NCBI GenBank assembly: GCA_964344625.1
Contig: CAYFNZ010000005.1
Span: 1-51,641 of the forward strand
Direction of reading: 5' to 3'
DNA: 51,641 nucleotides
From: JAAYEL01 sp964344625
GTDB taxonomy: Bacteria; Bacillota; Clostridia; Tissierellales; Peptoniphilaceae
Shown here one piece after another: positions 8,700 through 18,203 of the stretch. Numbering within the stretch: the first letter of the stretch is position 1; every line of letters starts with the position of its first letter. Under the pieces are notes generated by a model. The model ran no database searches. It was not told the origin of the DNA and worked only from the letters and a program-made list of their open reading frames with translations. A program made the position numbers and the translations under genes.

Positions 8700-10124
8700 A
8701 TGAATATTTTATTTGTAACAGGAGAGGCTGTACCATTTATAAAAACAGGTGGACTTGCAGATGTAGCTGGGGCCTTACCTAAGGAAATAAAAAACAAGGG
8801 CAATGATATTAGGGTGGTACTTCCACTTTACTCTATGATAAAGCAAGAGTACAGAAAGGACATGAAAAAAATCGATGACTTTTATGTAGACATCGGTTGG
8901 TTACATAGGTACTGCGGAGTTTTTGAGTATAACTTAGATGGCGTAATCTTTTATTTTATTGACAATGAACAATATTTTAATAGGGATGGTATTTATGGCT
9001 TTTATGATGATGCTGAAAGGTTTATCTTCTTTTCAAAAGCAGTTGTCCTAATGACAAAAAGACTAGGTTTTAAACCTGATGTAATTCATTCAAATGACTG
9101 GCATTCTGGTTTAGTTTCTGCCTATGTAAATGATTTTAGGACAGGGGATGACTTCTTTAAGGACACAAAGACCCTATATACAATCCATAACATTAAGTAT
9201 CAAGGTATATTTGACGGATCAACATTTGCCTTAACTGGCCTACCAGATAGGTTCATGTCTTCTAACGACTTGGAATTTAATGGGGCTATGAGCTTCATGA
9301 AGGGTGGAATAGTTCACTCAACTAAGTTCAATACCGTTTCAAAAACTTATGCAGAAGAAATTAAGTATCCATTTTTTGGAGAAGGTCTAGACCAAATTGT
9401 AAACCATTATAGCTATAAGCTTTCAGGTATTGTAAATGGAATTGATTATGACCTTTGGAACCCAAAGACTGATAAGTTTTTAGAAAAAAATTATGATGCA
9501 AGGTCCTTAAAAAGTAAGTCAGTAAATAAGTTAAAAATTCAAAAGATGTATGGCCTTCCTGAAAGGGAAGATGTCTGCATGATAGGTATGATTACAAGAC
9601 TTACATCTATGAAGGGACTTGAGATACTTAGATATGTCCTAGAAGAATTATTACAAGAAGACATTCAATTTGTCCTTTTAGGAACTGGTGAATATGACTA
9701 TGAAGAAATGTTTAAGTATTTTGAATACAAGTATCCAAATAAGATGGCTGCTAGGATTTACTTTAGCAATGAAGAATCCCACCTAATCTATGCGGCAAGT
9801 GATTTATTCATGATGCCATCAATAGCTGAACCTTGTGGTATTTCACAGATGATAGCTATGAAGTATGCCAGCCTACCAATTGTTAGGGAAACTGGTGGTC
9901 TAAAGGATACGGTTGAACCTTATAATCAATATACAGGGGAAGGAACAGGCTTTAGTTTTAAAAACATTAATGCCCATGAGCTATTATTTAAGACTAAGGA
10001 TGCAATAAATCTTTTCTATAATGATAAAAAGGCCTTCAACCAACTTCAAAGAAATGCTATGAAGAAAAAGACTGATTGGTCACATTCAGCAGATGAATAT
10101 ATAGAATTATATAGGAGTTTATAA
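8700..10124 (+). CDS. glgA: Glycogen synthase (ADP-glucose, GT5)
   Basis: Extends alpha-1,4-glucan from ADP-glucose. The N-terminal motif KTGGLADVAGALP is the ADP-glucose binding loop. HSNDWHSG and the C-terminal GT-B segment PSIAEPCGISQMIAMKYA with the following GGLKDTV loop are the usual GT5 signatures. It has 474 residues, normal for bacterial GlgA. Two ATG codons are adjacent (8697 and 8700); I prefer 8700 because AGGGG (8690-8694) is then 5 nt away and the product begins MNILFV like other GlgA proteins. It is separated from the phosphorylase-like gene by 5 nt. Confidence 0.96.
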   Translation: MNILFVTGEAVPFIKTGGLADVAGALPKEIKNKGNDIRVVLPLYSMIKQEYRKDMKKIDDFYVDIGWLHRYCGVFEYNLDGVIFYFIDNEQYFNRDGIYGFYDDAERFIFFSKAVVLMTKRLGFKPDVIHSNDWHSGLVSAYVNDFRTGDDFFKDTKTLYTIHNIKYQGIFDGSTFALTGLPDRFMSSNDLEFNGAMSFMKGGIVHSTKFNTVSKTYAEEIKYPFFGEGLDQIVNHYSYKLSGIVNGIDYDLWNPKTDKFLEKNYDARSLKSKSVNKLKIQKMYGLPEREDVCMIGMITRLTSMKGLEILRYVLEELLQEDIQFVLLGTGEYDYEEMFKYFEYKYPNKMAARIYFSNEESHLIYAASDLFMMPSIAEPCGISQMIAMKYASLPIVRETGGLKDTVEPYNQYTGEGTGFSFKNINAHELLFKTKDAINLFYNDKKAFNQLQRNAMKKKTDWSHSADEYIELYRSL

Positions 10125-10129
10125 TTATA

Positions 10130-12433
10130 ATGACTGACAAAAAACAGTTTTTACAAAAAAAAATAGAAGAAAATCTATATGAGTTTTTTGCCAAAGACAT
10201 AAAAAGTGCTAGAGATTCAGAATTATATATAGCAATTGCTAAGTCTTTGAGATATATAATTGGTAAGAATTGGTTTAGGTCACTTCAAGATATAAAAAAA
10301 GAAAAAACATTATATATGCTTTCATTCGAGTACTCTTTGGGTACTCGATTGACAAGTAATGCCAGAAAACTAGGAGTCATTAAGGAACTAGAGGAAATTC
10401 TAAAAGATGCCGGAAGGGATTTTCCTAAGATTTGTGATCAGGAGATGGAGTCAGCTTTAGGCTTTGGTGATTTAGGTTTTATGTCATCAGCGATGTTGGA
10501 TTCTTTAACAAACCTAAATCAGAATGTTTTTGCCTATGGCCTAAGATATAGAAAGGGCATGCTTAAACAAGAGATAGTCAATGGCGCTCAGATAGAAAAA
10601 CCTGACGATTGGAAAGACTATAAAAATCCTTGGGAACATGAGAAGGGCTTTTGCCATAATCTTGAAATAAATGGACAAGCAATTAAGGCAATACCATATG
10701 ATTATCCAATTGTTGGTAACAAGAATAATAAAATAAATAGCCTTAGACTATGGAAGTCAGAGTCAGAGGATGACATTGACTTTAACTTGTTCTCACAAGG
10801 AAAAATCTTAGAGGCCTATACTAATATAAATAAGGCAAATTCAATTGTTGAATTCATTTATCCTCAAGAAGATACTTATGAGGGCAGAAAATTAAGGCTT
10901 TCTCAAGAGTATTTTTTTGCAGCGGCAAGTATCAAAGATGTCCTAAAAAAATATCATAAATACTACGGTGATAACATTAAGGATTTTCCTAATAAAGTCT
11001 TGATTCAAATCAATGATATACACCCGGTTTTATCTATGCTTGTCTTTATTGAAAGGCTTGTAAATAGGTATTCTTTGAGTTTTGAAGAGGCGGTTGATCT
11101 TTGTAAAAAATCATTTGTCTTTATTAATTTTTCATTGATTCACGAATCATTTGAAAAATGGGACCTATCATTGATTAAAGAAGTATGTCCAGATTTGCTA
11201 GACATCATTAATAAGGTAGATAAGCTTTTGGATAAGGAATTAAAAAGTAGCAACCAATCTTATGTATCCTATGAGCTGCTTTCAATAATTAGATATGACT
11301 ATATTGAAATGATTAACATAGCATTTTTCTTAAGTAAGAATGTTTACCTACCTACAAGGCAACAAGATAAGGTTTTAGAAGAGGTCTACCTACCACACCA
11401 CTATGCCTACTATAGGGACAAGATAGAACTTTTAGAATTAGGTTTTGATTCTCTTGATTATTTGGAACAAACTAATTCTACATTATATGAAAAGATTATT
11501 GATGAAGATTTCCTATGTCCAGATGAAATCGATCAAGCCCTAATCGAAGACTTATATGAGCTTAAGCAAAATAATAAAAAAGCCCTTTTAGACTTTTTAG
11601 GAGAAGCAGCCAGCTTTGTAAATGTCAATTCAGTTTTTGATATGAATTTGGGTGTAATCCATGAGTATAAAAGACAGCTATTATCCGCTTTGAGTATTGC
11701 TCTTTTGTATTATAAGCTGAAGAAAAATTCGAGTTTAGATATCACCCCAAGAACATATTTCTTTGGTGGTAAATCATATCCTAATTATTATTTTGCTAAG
11801 GAAATTATTAAATTTATAAATGCCTTAGCAGAACTGATAAATAAAGATTTTTCTATTAAGGATAAGATAAAGATAGTCTTTGTAGAAGATTATAATATAA
11901 ATAAATCACACAGGTTGGTTCCAGCTGCAGATATAAATGAGAGTCTAGCTGTAGTTACCAAGGGAAGTGTTGATTTGGCGGTACTAAAGTATTTAATTAA
12001 CGGCTCTGTTGGAATTTTTTCATCAACCAGCATTGGTTTATCTATAAGCGATGAAATGGGGCAAGAAAATACTTATATTTTTGGACCAGATGAGAAGGAT
12101 GCAATAGATAGGGAACTTTCAAATAAACATTATGTTTATGAGTTTGTAAATAATAATAAAATTATCAGGGAAATGTTTGACTACTATAGGAACTTACCTT
12201 ATGATGATTTTCCATACGATTTTAATGTGATTATAGATAATCTTTTAAGGTATAATGATGGATATTTTGTAATAGCAGATCTTTTGGACTACTTCGATGT
12301 CCATGAAAGAGCTATGGATGACTATAGAAATAGGAAACTTTGGACTTTAAAAAGATTAAACTCTATTAGGTATGCAAAAAACCATGAGATGAATAGAGCA
12401 ATAAAAAATAATATTACTAATTATTGGAGATAG
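10130..12433 (+). CDS. Glycogen phosphorylase-like protein with degenerate active site (possible pseudoenzyme)
   Basis: A 767-residue homologue of glycogen/maltodextrin phosphorylase (GT35), alignable end to end. HEYKRQ (511-516) and the PLP lysine position (Lys620 in VLKYLING) are kept. By my remembered alignment to canonical phosphorylases, many catalytic motifs are lost. The GNGGLGRL loop reads GFGDLGFM (111-118). The active-site NHT reads NFS (333-335). TNGxTPRRW reads ELGFDSLDY (436-444). The KR before IHEYK reads GV (508-509). The PLP-phosphate loop EASGTGNMK reads GSVDLAVLK (612-620). The frame has no stops, frameshifts or large deletions, so it is not a decayed gene by that measure. 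Its place between glgA and pulA says glycogen metabolism, but normal phosphorolysis is doubtful. A structural, glucan-binding or regulatory role is inference. Confidence 0.85.
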   Translation: MTDKKQFLQKKIEENLYEFFAKDIKSARDSELYIAIAKSLRYIIGKNWFRSLQDIKKEKTLYMLSFEYSLGTRLTSNARKLGVIKELEEILKDAGRDFPKICDQEMESALGFGDLGFMSSAMLDSLTNLNQNVFAYGLRYRKGMLKQEIVNGAQIEKPDDWKDYKNPWEHEKGFCHNLEINGQAIKAIPYDYPIVGNKNNKINSLRLWKSESEDDIDFNLFSQGKILEAYTNINKANSIVEFIYPQEDTYEGRKLRLSQEYFFAAASIKDVLKKYHKYYGDNIKDFPNKVLIQINDIHPVLSMLVFIERLVNRYSLSFEEAVDLCKKSFVFINFSLIHESFEKWDLSLIKEVCPDLLDIINKVDKLLDKELKSSNQSYVSYELLSIIRYDYIEMINIAFFLSKNVYLPTRQQDKVLEEVYLPHHYAYYRDKIELLELGFDSLDYLEQTNSTLYEKIIDEDFLCPDEIDQALIEDLYELKQNNKKALLDFLGEAASFVNVNSVFDMNLGVIHEYKRQLLSALSIALLYYKLKKNSSLDITPRTYFFGGKSYPNYYFAKEIIKFINALAELINKDFSIKDKIKIVFVEDYNINKSHRLVPAADINESLAVVTKGSVDLAVLKYLINGSVGIFSSTSIGLSISDEMGQENTYIFGPDEKDAIDRELSNKHYVYEFVNNNKIIREMFDYYRNLPYDDFPYDFNVIIDNLLRYNDGYFVIADLLDYFDVHERAMDDYRNRKLWTLKRLNSIRYAKNHEMNRAIKNNITNYWR

Positions 12434-12434
12434 G

Positions 12435-14309
12435 ATGCAAACGTTAGATAGAAAAGAAGAAATTATTGTAGAAAAAAGCATTGTTAATAAGTGGCAAGGT
12501 GTAAAATATCACAAGGATTACTGTGAATTTAGGATTTTTGCCCAAGGGTCAGAAGAAGTTAAACTTGCAATTTATGATGAATATGATCAAGTTTTTAGAA
12601 AAGAGTATACCATGGATGCTCAAGATGGAGGTTTCTTTTATAAAAAACTTGATGGAAACCTAGATGGTAAGTTTTATACCTATTTAGTAAATGGCTTTGA
12701 GGTTACTGATCCAAACTCAAGAGCCTGCTCTGTGAATAGTCAAAAAAGTGCCATAGTAGATTTAAGGTCAACAGATCCTGAAGGATTTAGAGACCATAAA
12801 ATTCCAAACAAGAGGTGGGAAGATGCTGTAATCTATGAAGTTCACGTTGCTGACTTCACAGCTGATAAGTCATCTGGTGTTAAACATAGGGGCAAGTTTT
12901 TAGGAATGGCTGAAGAGGGCAGTAAATGTGATGGCTTGTCAACAGGTATTGACCACTTAGAAGAACTTGGGGTAACTCATGTTCACCTACTTCCGATCTA
13001 CGACTATATTACTATAGATGAGACAAAAGATATTACCGAATATGAAGACAACTATAATTGGGGTTATGATCCAGAGTTATATAATTGTCTAGAAGGTTCA
13101 TATGCTACAAATCCATATGACCCTAAAAATAGGATTTATGAGTTTAAAAAACTAGTTCAACAACTACATAAAAAAGGAATGTCAGTTGTTATGGACGTAG
13201 TTTACAACCATACCTACAAGACCCTGGATTCAAATTTTAATATCTTAGCACCAAATTACTACCATAGAAATATAAATGGCATTTTCACAAATGCTTCTGG
13301 CTGCGGCAATGAATTTGCAACAGAGAAGGAAATGGCAAGTGACTTTATAGTCGATTCACTATTGTATTGGGTACAAGAATATAAAATAGATGGCTTTAGG
13401 TTCGACTTGATGGCTATTATTGACATAGATACTATTATGAAGGCTATCGAAAAGCTTAGAAAAATTAATCCAAATATAATTATTTATGGTGAGCCTTGGA
13501 TGGCTGATAGCTCATTGTTACCACTTGAAAAGCAAATAATTATTGGGGCGCAAAAGACAAAAAATTTCGCAATTTTCAATCCATTTTACAGGGATGCTTT
13601 AAGAGGGGATAATGATGGTTCTGAAATAGGCTATGTTCAAGGAGCCTATTCCTTAAAGAAAGAGGTTGAATTTGGAGTAGCTGGATCAATATTTTTTGAT
13701 AACCGCCTATCTAACTTTAGCGAGCCAATAGAATCTATTAACTATTTTAATGCCCATGACAACCTTATTTTCCAAGATAAGCTAATTAAGTCAAATGTAG
13801 ACCCTAAAATGTATGAGAAAGTGACTACAATGGCATTTTCTATTTTGATGATGAGTCAAGGTATACCATTCTTCCATGCTGGAAATGAGTTTATGAGAAG
13901 TAAAAAACTTGATTGTAATAGTTATAAGTCTCCAATTTCAGTAAATGGCATAGATTGGAGCTTAAAGAAAAAACATGAGTCTTTATTTAATACTATTAAA
14001 GATTTAATTGAATTAAGAAAGAGCTTGGGAATATTTAACTTATCTAAGGCTAAGACAGTCATAGAAAAAATGACCTTTATTGAAAATTTAGGACCTGATA
14101 ATATATCCTATATGATTAGAGATAATGGCTATACTTACTTGATAGTGCACAATCTAGGGGAAAGATTGTTAAAGGTTAAAACAAGTATAAATGAAAGTAT
14201 AGAACTTATATGGTCCAATGCTTTTAAGAATGAAAAAGTAGATGAAATTGCTGTAGGAGACTATACAAGCAATATTTATAAAATAAAGGGGGAAATTTAT
14301 GAACTATAA
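12435..14309 (+). CDS. pulA: Type I pullulanase (glycogen debranching)
   Basis: Cleaves alpha-1,6 linkages in glycogen or limit dextrins. An N-terminal CBM48-like domain is followed by the type I pullulanase signature YNWGYDP (207-213), region I DVVYNHT (254-260), nucleophile Asp324 in GFRFDL, acid/base Glu353 in YGEPW and region IV NAHDN. It has 624 residues and no signal peptide, so it is intracellular and acts on stored glucan. The ribosome site GGAG is in the last codons of the preceding gene and the ATG begins 1 nt after that gene's stop. Its end overlaps the next gene by 11 nt. Confidence 0.95.
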   Translation: MQTLDRKEEIIVEKSIVNKWQGVKYHKDYCEFRIFAQGSEEVKLAIYDEYDQVFRKEYTMDAQDGGFFYKKLDGNLDGKFYTYLVNGFEVTDPNSRACSVNSQKSAIVDLRSTDPEGFRDHKIPNKRWEDAVIYEVHVADFTADKSSGVKHRGKFLGMAEEGSKCDGLSTGIDHLEELGVTHVHLLPIYDYITIDETKDITEYEDNYNWGYDPELYNCLEGSYATNPYDPKNRIYEFKKLVQQLHKKGMSVVMDVVYNHTYKTLDSNFNILAPNYYHRNINGIFTNASGCGNEFATEKEMASDFIVDSLLYWVQEYKIDGFRFDLMAIIDIDTIMKAIEKLRKINPNIIIYGEPWMADSSLLPLEKQIIIGAQKTKNFAIFNPFYRDALRGDNDGSEIGYVQGAYSLKKEVEFGVAGSIFFDNRLSNFSEPIESINYFNAHDNLIFQDKLIKSNVDPKMYEKVTTMAFSILMMSQGIPFFHAGNEFMRSKKLDCNSYKSPISVNGIDWSLKKKHESLFNTIKDLIELRKSLGIFNLSKAKTVIEKMTFIENLGPDNISYMIRDNGYTYLIVHNLGERLLKVKTSINESIELIWSNAFKNEKVDEIAVGDYTSNIYKIKGEIYEL

Positions 14310-15993
14310 TGAAAAATATCAACAATGGCTTAATAACCCATATTTTGATGAAAAAACTAAAAATGAACTAAAGGCAATTGAAAATGATGATGCCGAAATC
14401 TTAGATAGGTTTTATAAGGATTTAGAGTTTGGTACAGCAGGCCTAAGAGGTAAAATCGGGGCAGGTAGCAATAGGATGAACGTTTATACCGTATCACTTG
14501 CAAGCCAAGGTTTGGCAGATACTATAAAGGCTCATGGCCAAGAAGCTATGGAAAGAGGAGTAGTTATCTCTAGGGACGTAAGACATATGTCAAAAGAATT
14601 TGCTGAAATTACAGCATCTGTCCTAGCTGCAAATGGTGTTAAAGTATATATCCATAAGGATATAACTCCTACACCAGTACTTTCTTATTCAATAAGAAAA
14701 TTAAAAACTATATCAGGCGTTATGATAACTGCCAGCCACAATCCTAAGCAATACAATGGATATAAGGCATATTGGGAAGAAGGATCTCAAATTCTTGACG
14801 ATATAGCAAATGCTATCCTTGACAATATGAACAAGGTTGGCGACTACTCTAATGTTAAGATAATGGACTTTAATGAAGGTCTAGAAAAAGGCCTTATTGA
14901 ATGGATTGATGAAAGTCTAATCGATTCATATATCAATGATGTTTTGAGCTTGACTATAGAAGATGAAAACATCGATAAGGATGTATGTATCGTATATTCT
15001 CCATTAAATGGTACAGGAAATAAGTTAGTAAGAAGAATTCTTAACGAAAGAGGCTTTACTAATGTTCATATAGTAAAGGAACAAGAAAATCCAGATCCTG
15101 ACTTTACAACTGTAGGCTATCCTAACCCTGAAGATCCAAAGGCATTTGAATATGCTATTAGACTTGGAAAAGAAGTTGGTGCTGACATCTTATTAGCAAC
15201 TGACCCAGATGCAGATAGAACTGCTCTTGAAGTTAGGGACAAAAATGGCGAATATGTTTTCTTGAACGGAAATAAAATAGGGGCACTTTTAGCAAACTAT
15301 ATTCTAAGCAGGTTACATGCAAACAATAAGTTACCTGAAAATGGTGCTATTGTTAAATCTATTGTTACAGGGGACTTATCAAAGGTTGTAGCTAAAGATT
15401 ATGGGGTAGAATGCCTTGATGTATTAACTGGATTTAAGAATATCTTTGCTCCAGCTAATGTTTGGGACAAGACTCATGAAAAGAACTTTATCTACGGATT
15501 TGAAGAAAGTATAGGATATAACTACGGAACCTTTGTTAGAGATAAGGATGCTGTATCTTCAGCTATGATGATTTCAGAAATGACAGCATTTTATAAGAAG
15601 CAAGGTAAGTCTTTACTTGATGTTCTTGATGACCTATATGAAAAATATGGCTACTATGGGGATAAATTAATATCTATAGTTCTTGAAGGTGCTGATGGTC
15701 AAGCCCTAATTTCTAGAATTATGGAAGATTACAGAAATAATCCTATAAGAGAAATCGGCGACTTGAAGCTAGAAAAGGTAATAGACTATAAGTTTGATGA
15801 AACTGGCCTTCCTAAATCAAATGTTCTTAAATACATTTATGATGATGGTTCTTGGTTTGTAGTTAGACCTTCAGGTACTGAACCAAAAATTAAGCTATAT
15901 ATCTACTCTGTTGCAAAAGACCAAGCAGAAGGCGATAAGAAGATTTCAGAAATTTTTGATATAGCTCATAACAAAATTCAATCAGTAAAATAA
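14299..15993 (+). CDS. pgcA: Alpha-phosphoglucomutase (phosphohexomutase family)
   Basis: Interconverts glucose 6-phosphate and glucose 1-phosphate, feeding GlgC in synthesis or glycolysis in breakdown. The phosphoserine loop is TASHNP (Ser146), the metal loop is DPDADR (302-307), the sugar-binding loop is FEESIGY and the phosphate-binding loop is RPSGTEPKIKLY near the C terminus. It has 564 residues, matching PgcA-type mutases. It starts inside the end of pulA (11-nt overlap) with GGGGG just upstream, so it is co-transcribed. Confidence 0.95.
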   Translation: MNYNEKYQQWLNNPYFDEKTKNELKAIENDDAEILDRFYKDLEFGTAGLRGKIGAGSNRMNVYTVSLASQGLADTIKAHGQEAMERGVVISRDVRHMSKEFAEITASVLAANGVKVYIHKDITPTPVLSYSIRKLKTISGVMITASHNPKQYNGYKAYWEEGSQILDDIANAILDNMNKVGDYSNVKIMDFNEGLEKGLIEWIDESLIDSYINDVLSLTIEDENIDKDVCIVYSPLNGTGNKLVRRILNERGFTNVHIVKEQENPDPDFTTVGYPNPEDPKAFEYAIRLGKEVGADILLATDPDADRTALEVRDKNGEYVFLNGNKIGALLANYILSRLHANNKLPENGAIVKSIVTGDLSKVVAKDYGVECLDVLTGFKNIFAPANVWDKTHEKNFIYGFEESIGYNYGTFVRDKDAVSSAMMISEMTAFYKKQGKSLLDVLDDLYEKYGYYGDKLISIVLEGADGQALISRIMEDYRNNPIREIGDLKLEKVIDYKFDETGLPKSNVLKYIYDDGSWFVVRPSGTEPKIKLYIYSVAKDQAEGDKKISEIFDIAHNKIQSVK

Positions 15994-16004
15994 GGGGTTT
16001 TAAT

Positions 16005-16985
16005 ATGAAGTATTTTGCAACTTTGGGGCCAAGTTTTAATAAAAGTAAAGACATAGTTGAGGCTATAGGACTAGGCCTAACTGGAATTAGAATCAACCTA
16101 TCACATTCCAATTTAAAAGATTGCAAAAATTGGCTCGATGAAATAAAAACCGCTGATAAGATTAGCGATAAGCATACAGAAATACTGCTTGATATTAGAG
16201 GGGCTGAACTTAGAATCAAGGTAAAAAAAGACTTTCCAATAGGAAAAGATGAAGTTGTCTTTTTAAGTGATAGGGATATGCTTGACCTTGAAAATCTAGT
16301 TTTAATAGAAGAAAAAGCCTTAAATATAATTGAAATAGGAGACCTTGTCCATATTGATGATGGCAAGGTTTCCCTGGAAATTACTGATATTAAGGGAAAC
16401 TTGTTAAAGGCAAGAGCCGAAACTGAAGGTATAATAAAAAATGCCAAGAGCTTTTCTATAAAAGATAAAAATGTAGAAATGCCACCAGTTTCAAAAGATG
16501 ATTTAGAAAATTTAGAATATTCTAAGAAGTATGATATAAAAAGTTTTATGCTTCCATTTGTAAGGTCAAAAGAAGATGTCTTATTCGTAAGAAATACCTT
16601 AGATGAGTTAAATATTAAGGATTACACAATTTACTCAAAAATTGAAGATATAATAGGTTTTGAAAATATTAGGGATATTTCATCAGTTTCAGATGAAATT
16701 GTAATTGCTAGAGGGGACCTAGGTAATAATGTAGGGCTTTTAGAAGTGAGTAGATTACAAAAGAAAATCTCTAAAATATGCAAGGATATGAATAAACCTT
16801 TTATGGTGGTTACAGAGCTTTTGTATTCTATGATAGAAAACCCTACTCCAAGTAGGGCTGAAATCAATGATATTTACAACTCGACCTTGGACGGGGCTAC
16901 AAGTCTTATGTTAACAGGGGAAACTGCCATTGGTAAGTATCCATTAAAATCCATAGAATATTTAATCAATGCATCTAAAATATAG
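16005..16985 (+). CDS. pyk: Short pyruvate kinase lacking the C-terminal domain
   Basis: A pyruvate kinase homologue of only 326 residues, against about 470 or more for the usual enzyme. The catalytic barrel and the inserted B domain (about 70-140) are present. Recognisable residues include Arg29 and Asn31 in IRINLSHS, Asp63 in LLDIRG, Lys212 and Glu214 in YSKIED, Asp238 in ARGDLG, Thr270 and LTGET (303-307). The protein stops right after the barrel (GKYPLKSIEYL). The C domain, which forms subunit contacts and the allosteric fructose-1,6-bisphosphate site in many relatives, is absent. Only 11 nt separate it from the next gene, so no remnant remains. It probably phosphorylates ADP from PEP if folded, but without that regulation; activity is unproven. 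Confidence 0.85.
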   Translation: MKYFATLGPSFNKSKDIVEAIGLGLTGIRINLSHSNLKDCKNWLDEIKTADKISDKHTEILLDIRGAELRIKVKKDFPIGKDEVVFLSDRDMLDLENLVLIEEKALNIIEIGDLVHIDDGKVSLEITDIKGNLLKARAETEGIIKNAKSFSIKDKNVEMPPVSKDDLENLEYSKKYDIKSFMLPFVRSKEDVLFVRNTLDELNIKDYTIYSKIEDIIGFENIRDISSVSDEIVIARGDLGNNVGLLEVSRLQKKISKICKDMNKPFMVVTELLYSMIENPTPSRAEINDIYNSTLDGATSLMLTGETAIGKYPLKSIEYLINASKI

Positions 16986-16996
16986 GAGGATGATAC

Positions 16997-18193
16997 ATGT
17001 TTGAAGATATATTTGCTTTAATACTTAAGGCACAAAAAACATTGGATAAAACGATTAATAAAACACCTATATTTACAGCTTCTTACCTGGGACCTAAGGC
17101 TTACATAAAAATGGAGAACTTACAAAGGACAGGGTCATTTAAATATAGGGGGGCCTATAATAAACTGGCTAACTTGAGCAAAGAGGAAAAGGATAAGGGG
17201 GTTATAGCCTCTTCCGCAGGTAATCATGCTCAAGGTGTTGCAAAATCAGCTACAGCCCAAGGGATTAGGTCCGTAATTTGTATCCCGTCTATAGCTCCAA
17301 TAGCCAAGGTTGAATCCACTAGAAGGTATGGGGCAGAGGTAGTCCTTGTTGATGGGGTATATGATGATGCCTACAAGGAAGCGAGAAGGATCTCACAAGA
17401 AGAGGATTTAACTTTTATACATCCTTTTGATGATAAGTTTGTAATAGCAGGTCAAGGTACAATCGGTCTTGAAATCCTTGATCAACTTCCAGATGTTGAA
17501 AGAATTATCGTGCCTATTGGTGGCGGTGGACTTATTTCAGGGATTGCTATAGCTGTAAAGACTTTAAGACCTGAAGTAGAAATAATTGGGGTTGAAGCTG
17601 AAGGTGCTGCCTGTTTTTATGAATCAAGAAAAAGAGGAGAGCTTACAGAATTATCTAGTGCTGCAACCATTGCAGATGGAATTGCTGTAAAAAGGCCTGG
17701 GGATTTGACCTACAAGATTATTGAAAGCTTAGTTGATGATATTGTCACAGTTTCAGATGGAGAAATAGCTAGTGCCATCCTTAATATGCTTGAAAAGAGT
17801 AAGCTTATTGCTGAAGGAGCAGGGGCAACCCCTATAGCAGCCTTATCAAAATTTAACGATGACAAGGTTACATGCTGTGTCTTATCAGGCGGAAATATAA
17901 ATGTAAATATGATAGCAAGGATTATACAAAAAGGTCTATATGAAAGTGGTAGACAATGTGAAATTACAACATTGCTATCAGACAAGCCTGGAGAATTGGT
18001 GAAGTTATTAAGCATTTTCAATGACCTTGAAGTAAATATCCTTACAGTTAATCAATTTGCAGAACATGAGAAAAATCAGCTTGGGGGCCTTGTAGTAAGA
18101 CTTGTTCTAGAAACAAAGGATAAGCAACAAGTTGAAGAGATATATAAGCTTATGGCAGAAAAGGGATATAAGCATTATAGAAATTTAGATTAG
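16997..18193 (+). CDS. ilvA: Threonine ammonia-lyase with ACT domain
   Basis: A PLP-dependent fold-type II enzyme converting threonine to 2-oxobutyrate and ammonia. The PLP lysine is Lys49 in GSFKYRGA. SSAGNHAQG binds substrate carboxylate and GGGGLISG is the PLP-phosphate loop. A single ACT-like domain occupies about 325-398. The 398-residue layout resembles the catabolic/short ilvA group rather than the 500-residue biosynthetic enzyme with two ACT domains. An AGGAGG ribosome site precedes ATG 16997. Together with the pyruvate kinase it makes a small 2-oxo-acid segment between the glycogen and cell-wall genes. Confidence 0.93.
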   Translation: MFEDIFALILKAQKTLDKTINKTPIFTASYLGPKAYIKMENLQRTGSFKYRGAYNKLANLSKEEKDKGVIASSAGNHAQGVAKSATAQGIRSVICIPSIAPIAKVESTRRYGAEVVLVDGVYDDAYKEARRISQEEDLTFIHPFDDKFVIAGQGTIGLEILDQLPDVERIIVPIGGGGLISGIAIAVKTLRPEVEIIGVEAEGAACFYESRKRGELTELSSAATIADGIAVKRPGDLTYKIIESLVDDIVTVSDGEIASAILNMLEKSKLIAEGAGATPIAALSKFNDDKVTCCVLSGGNINVNMIARIIQKGLYESGRQCEITTLLSDKPGELVKLLSIFNDLEVNILTVNQFAEHEKNQLGGLVVRLVLETKDKQQVEEIYKLMAEKGYKHYRNLD

Positions 18194-18203
18194 GAGATAG
18201 AGT

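Noticed and set aside
10326..10348. 8-bp perfect hairpin near the start of the phosphorylase-like gene
   Set aside because: Stems of 8 bp with short loops are expected roughly a dozen times by chance in the window.
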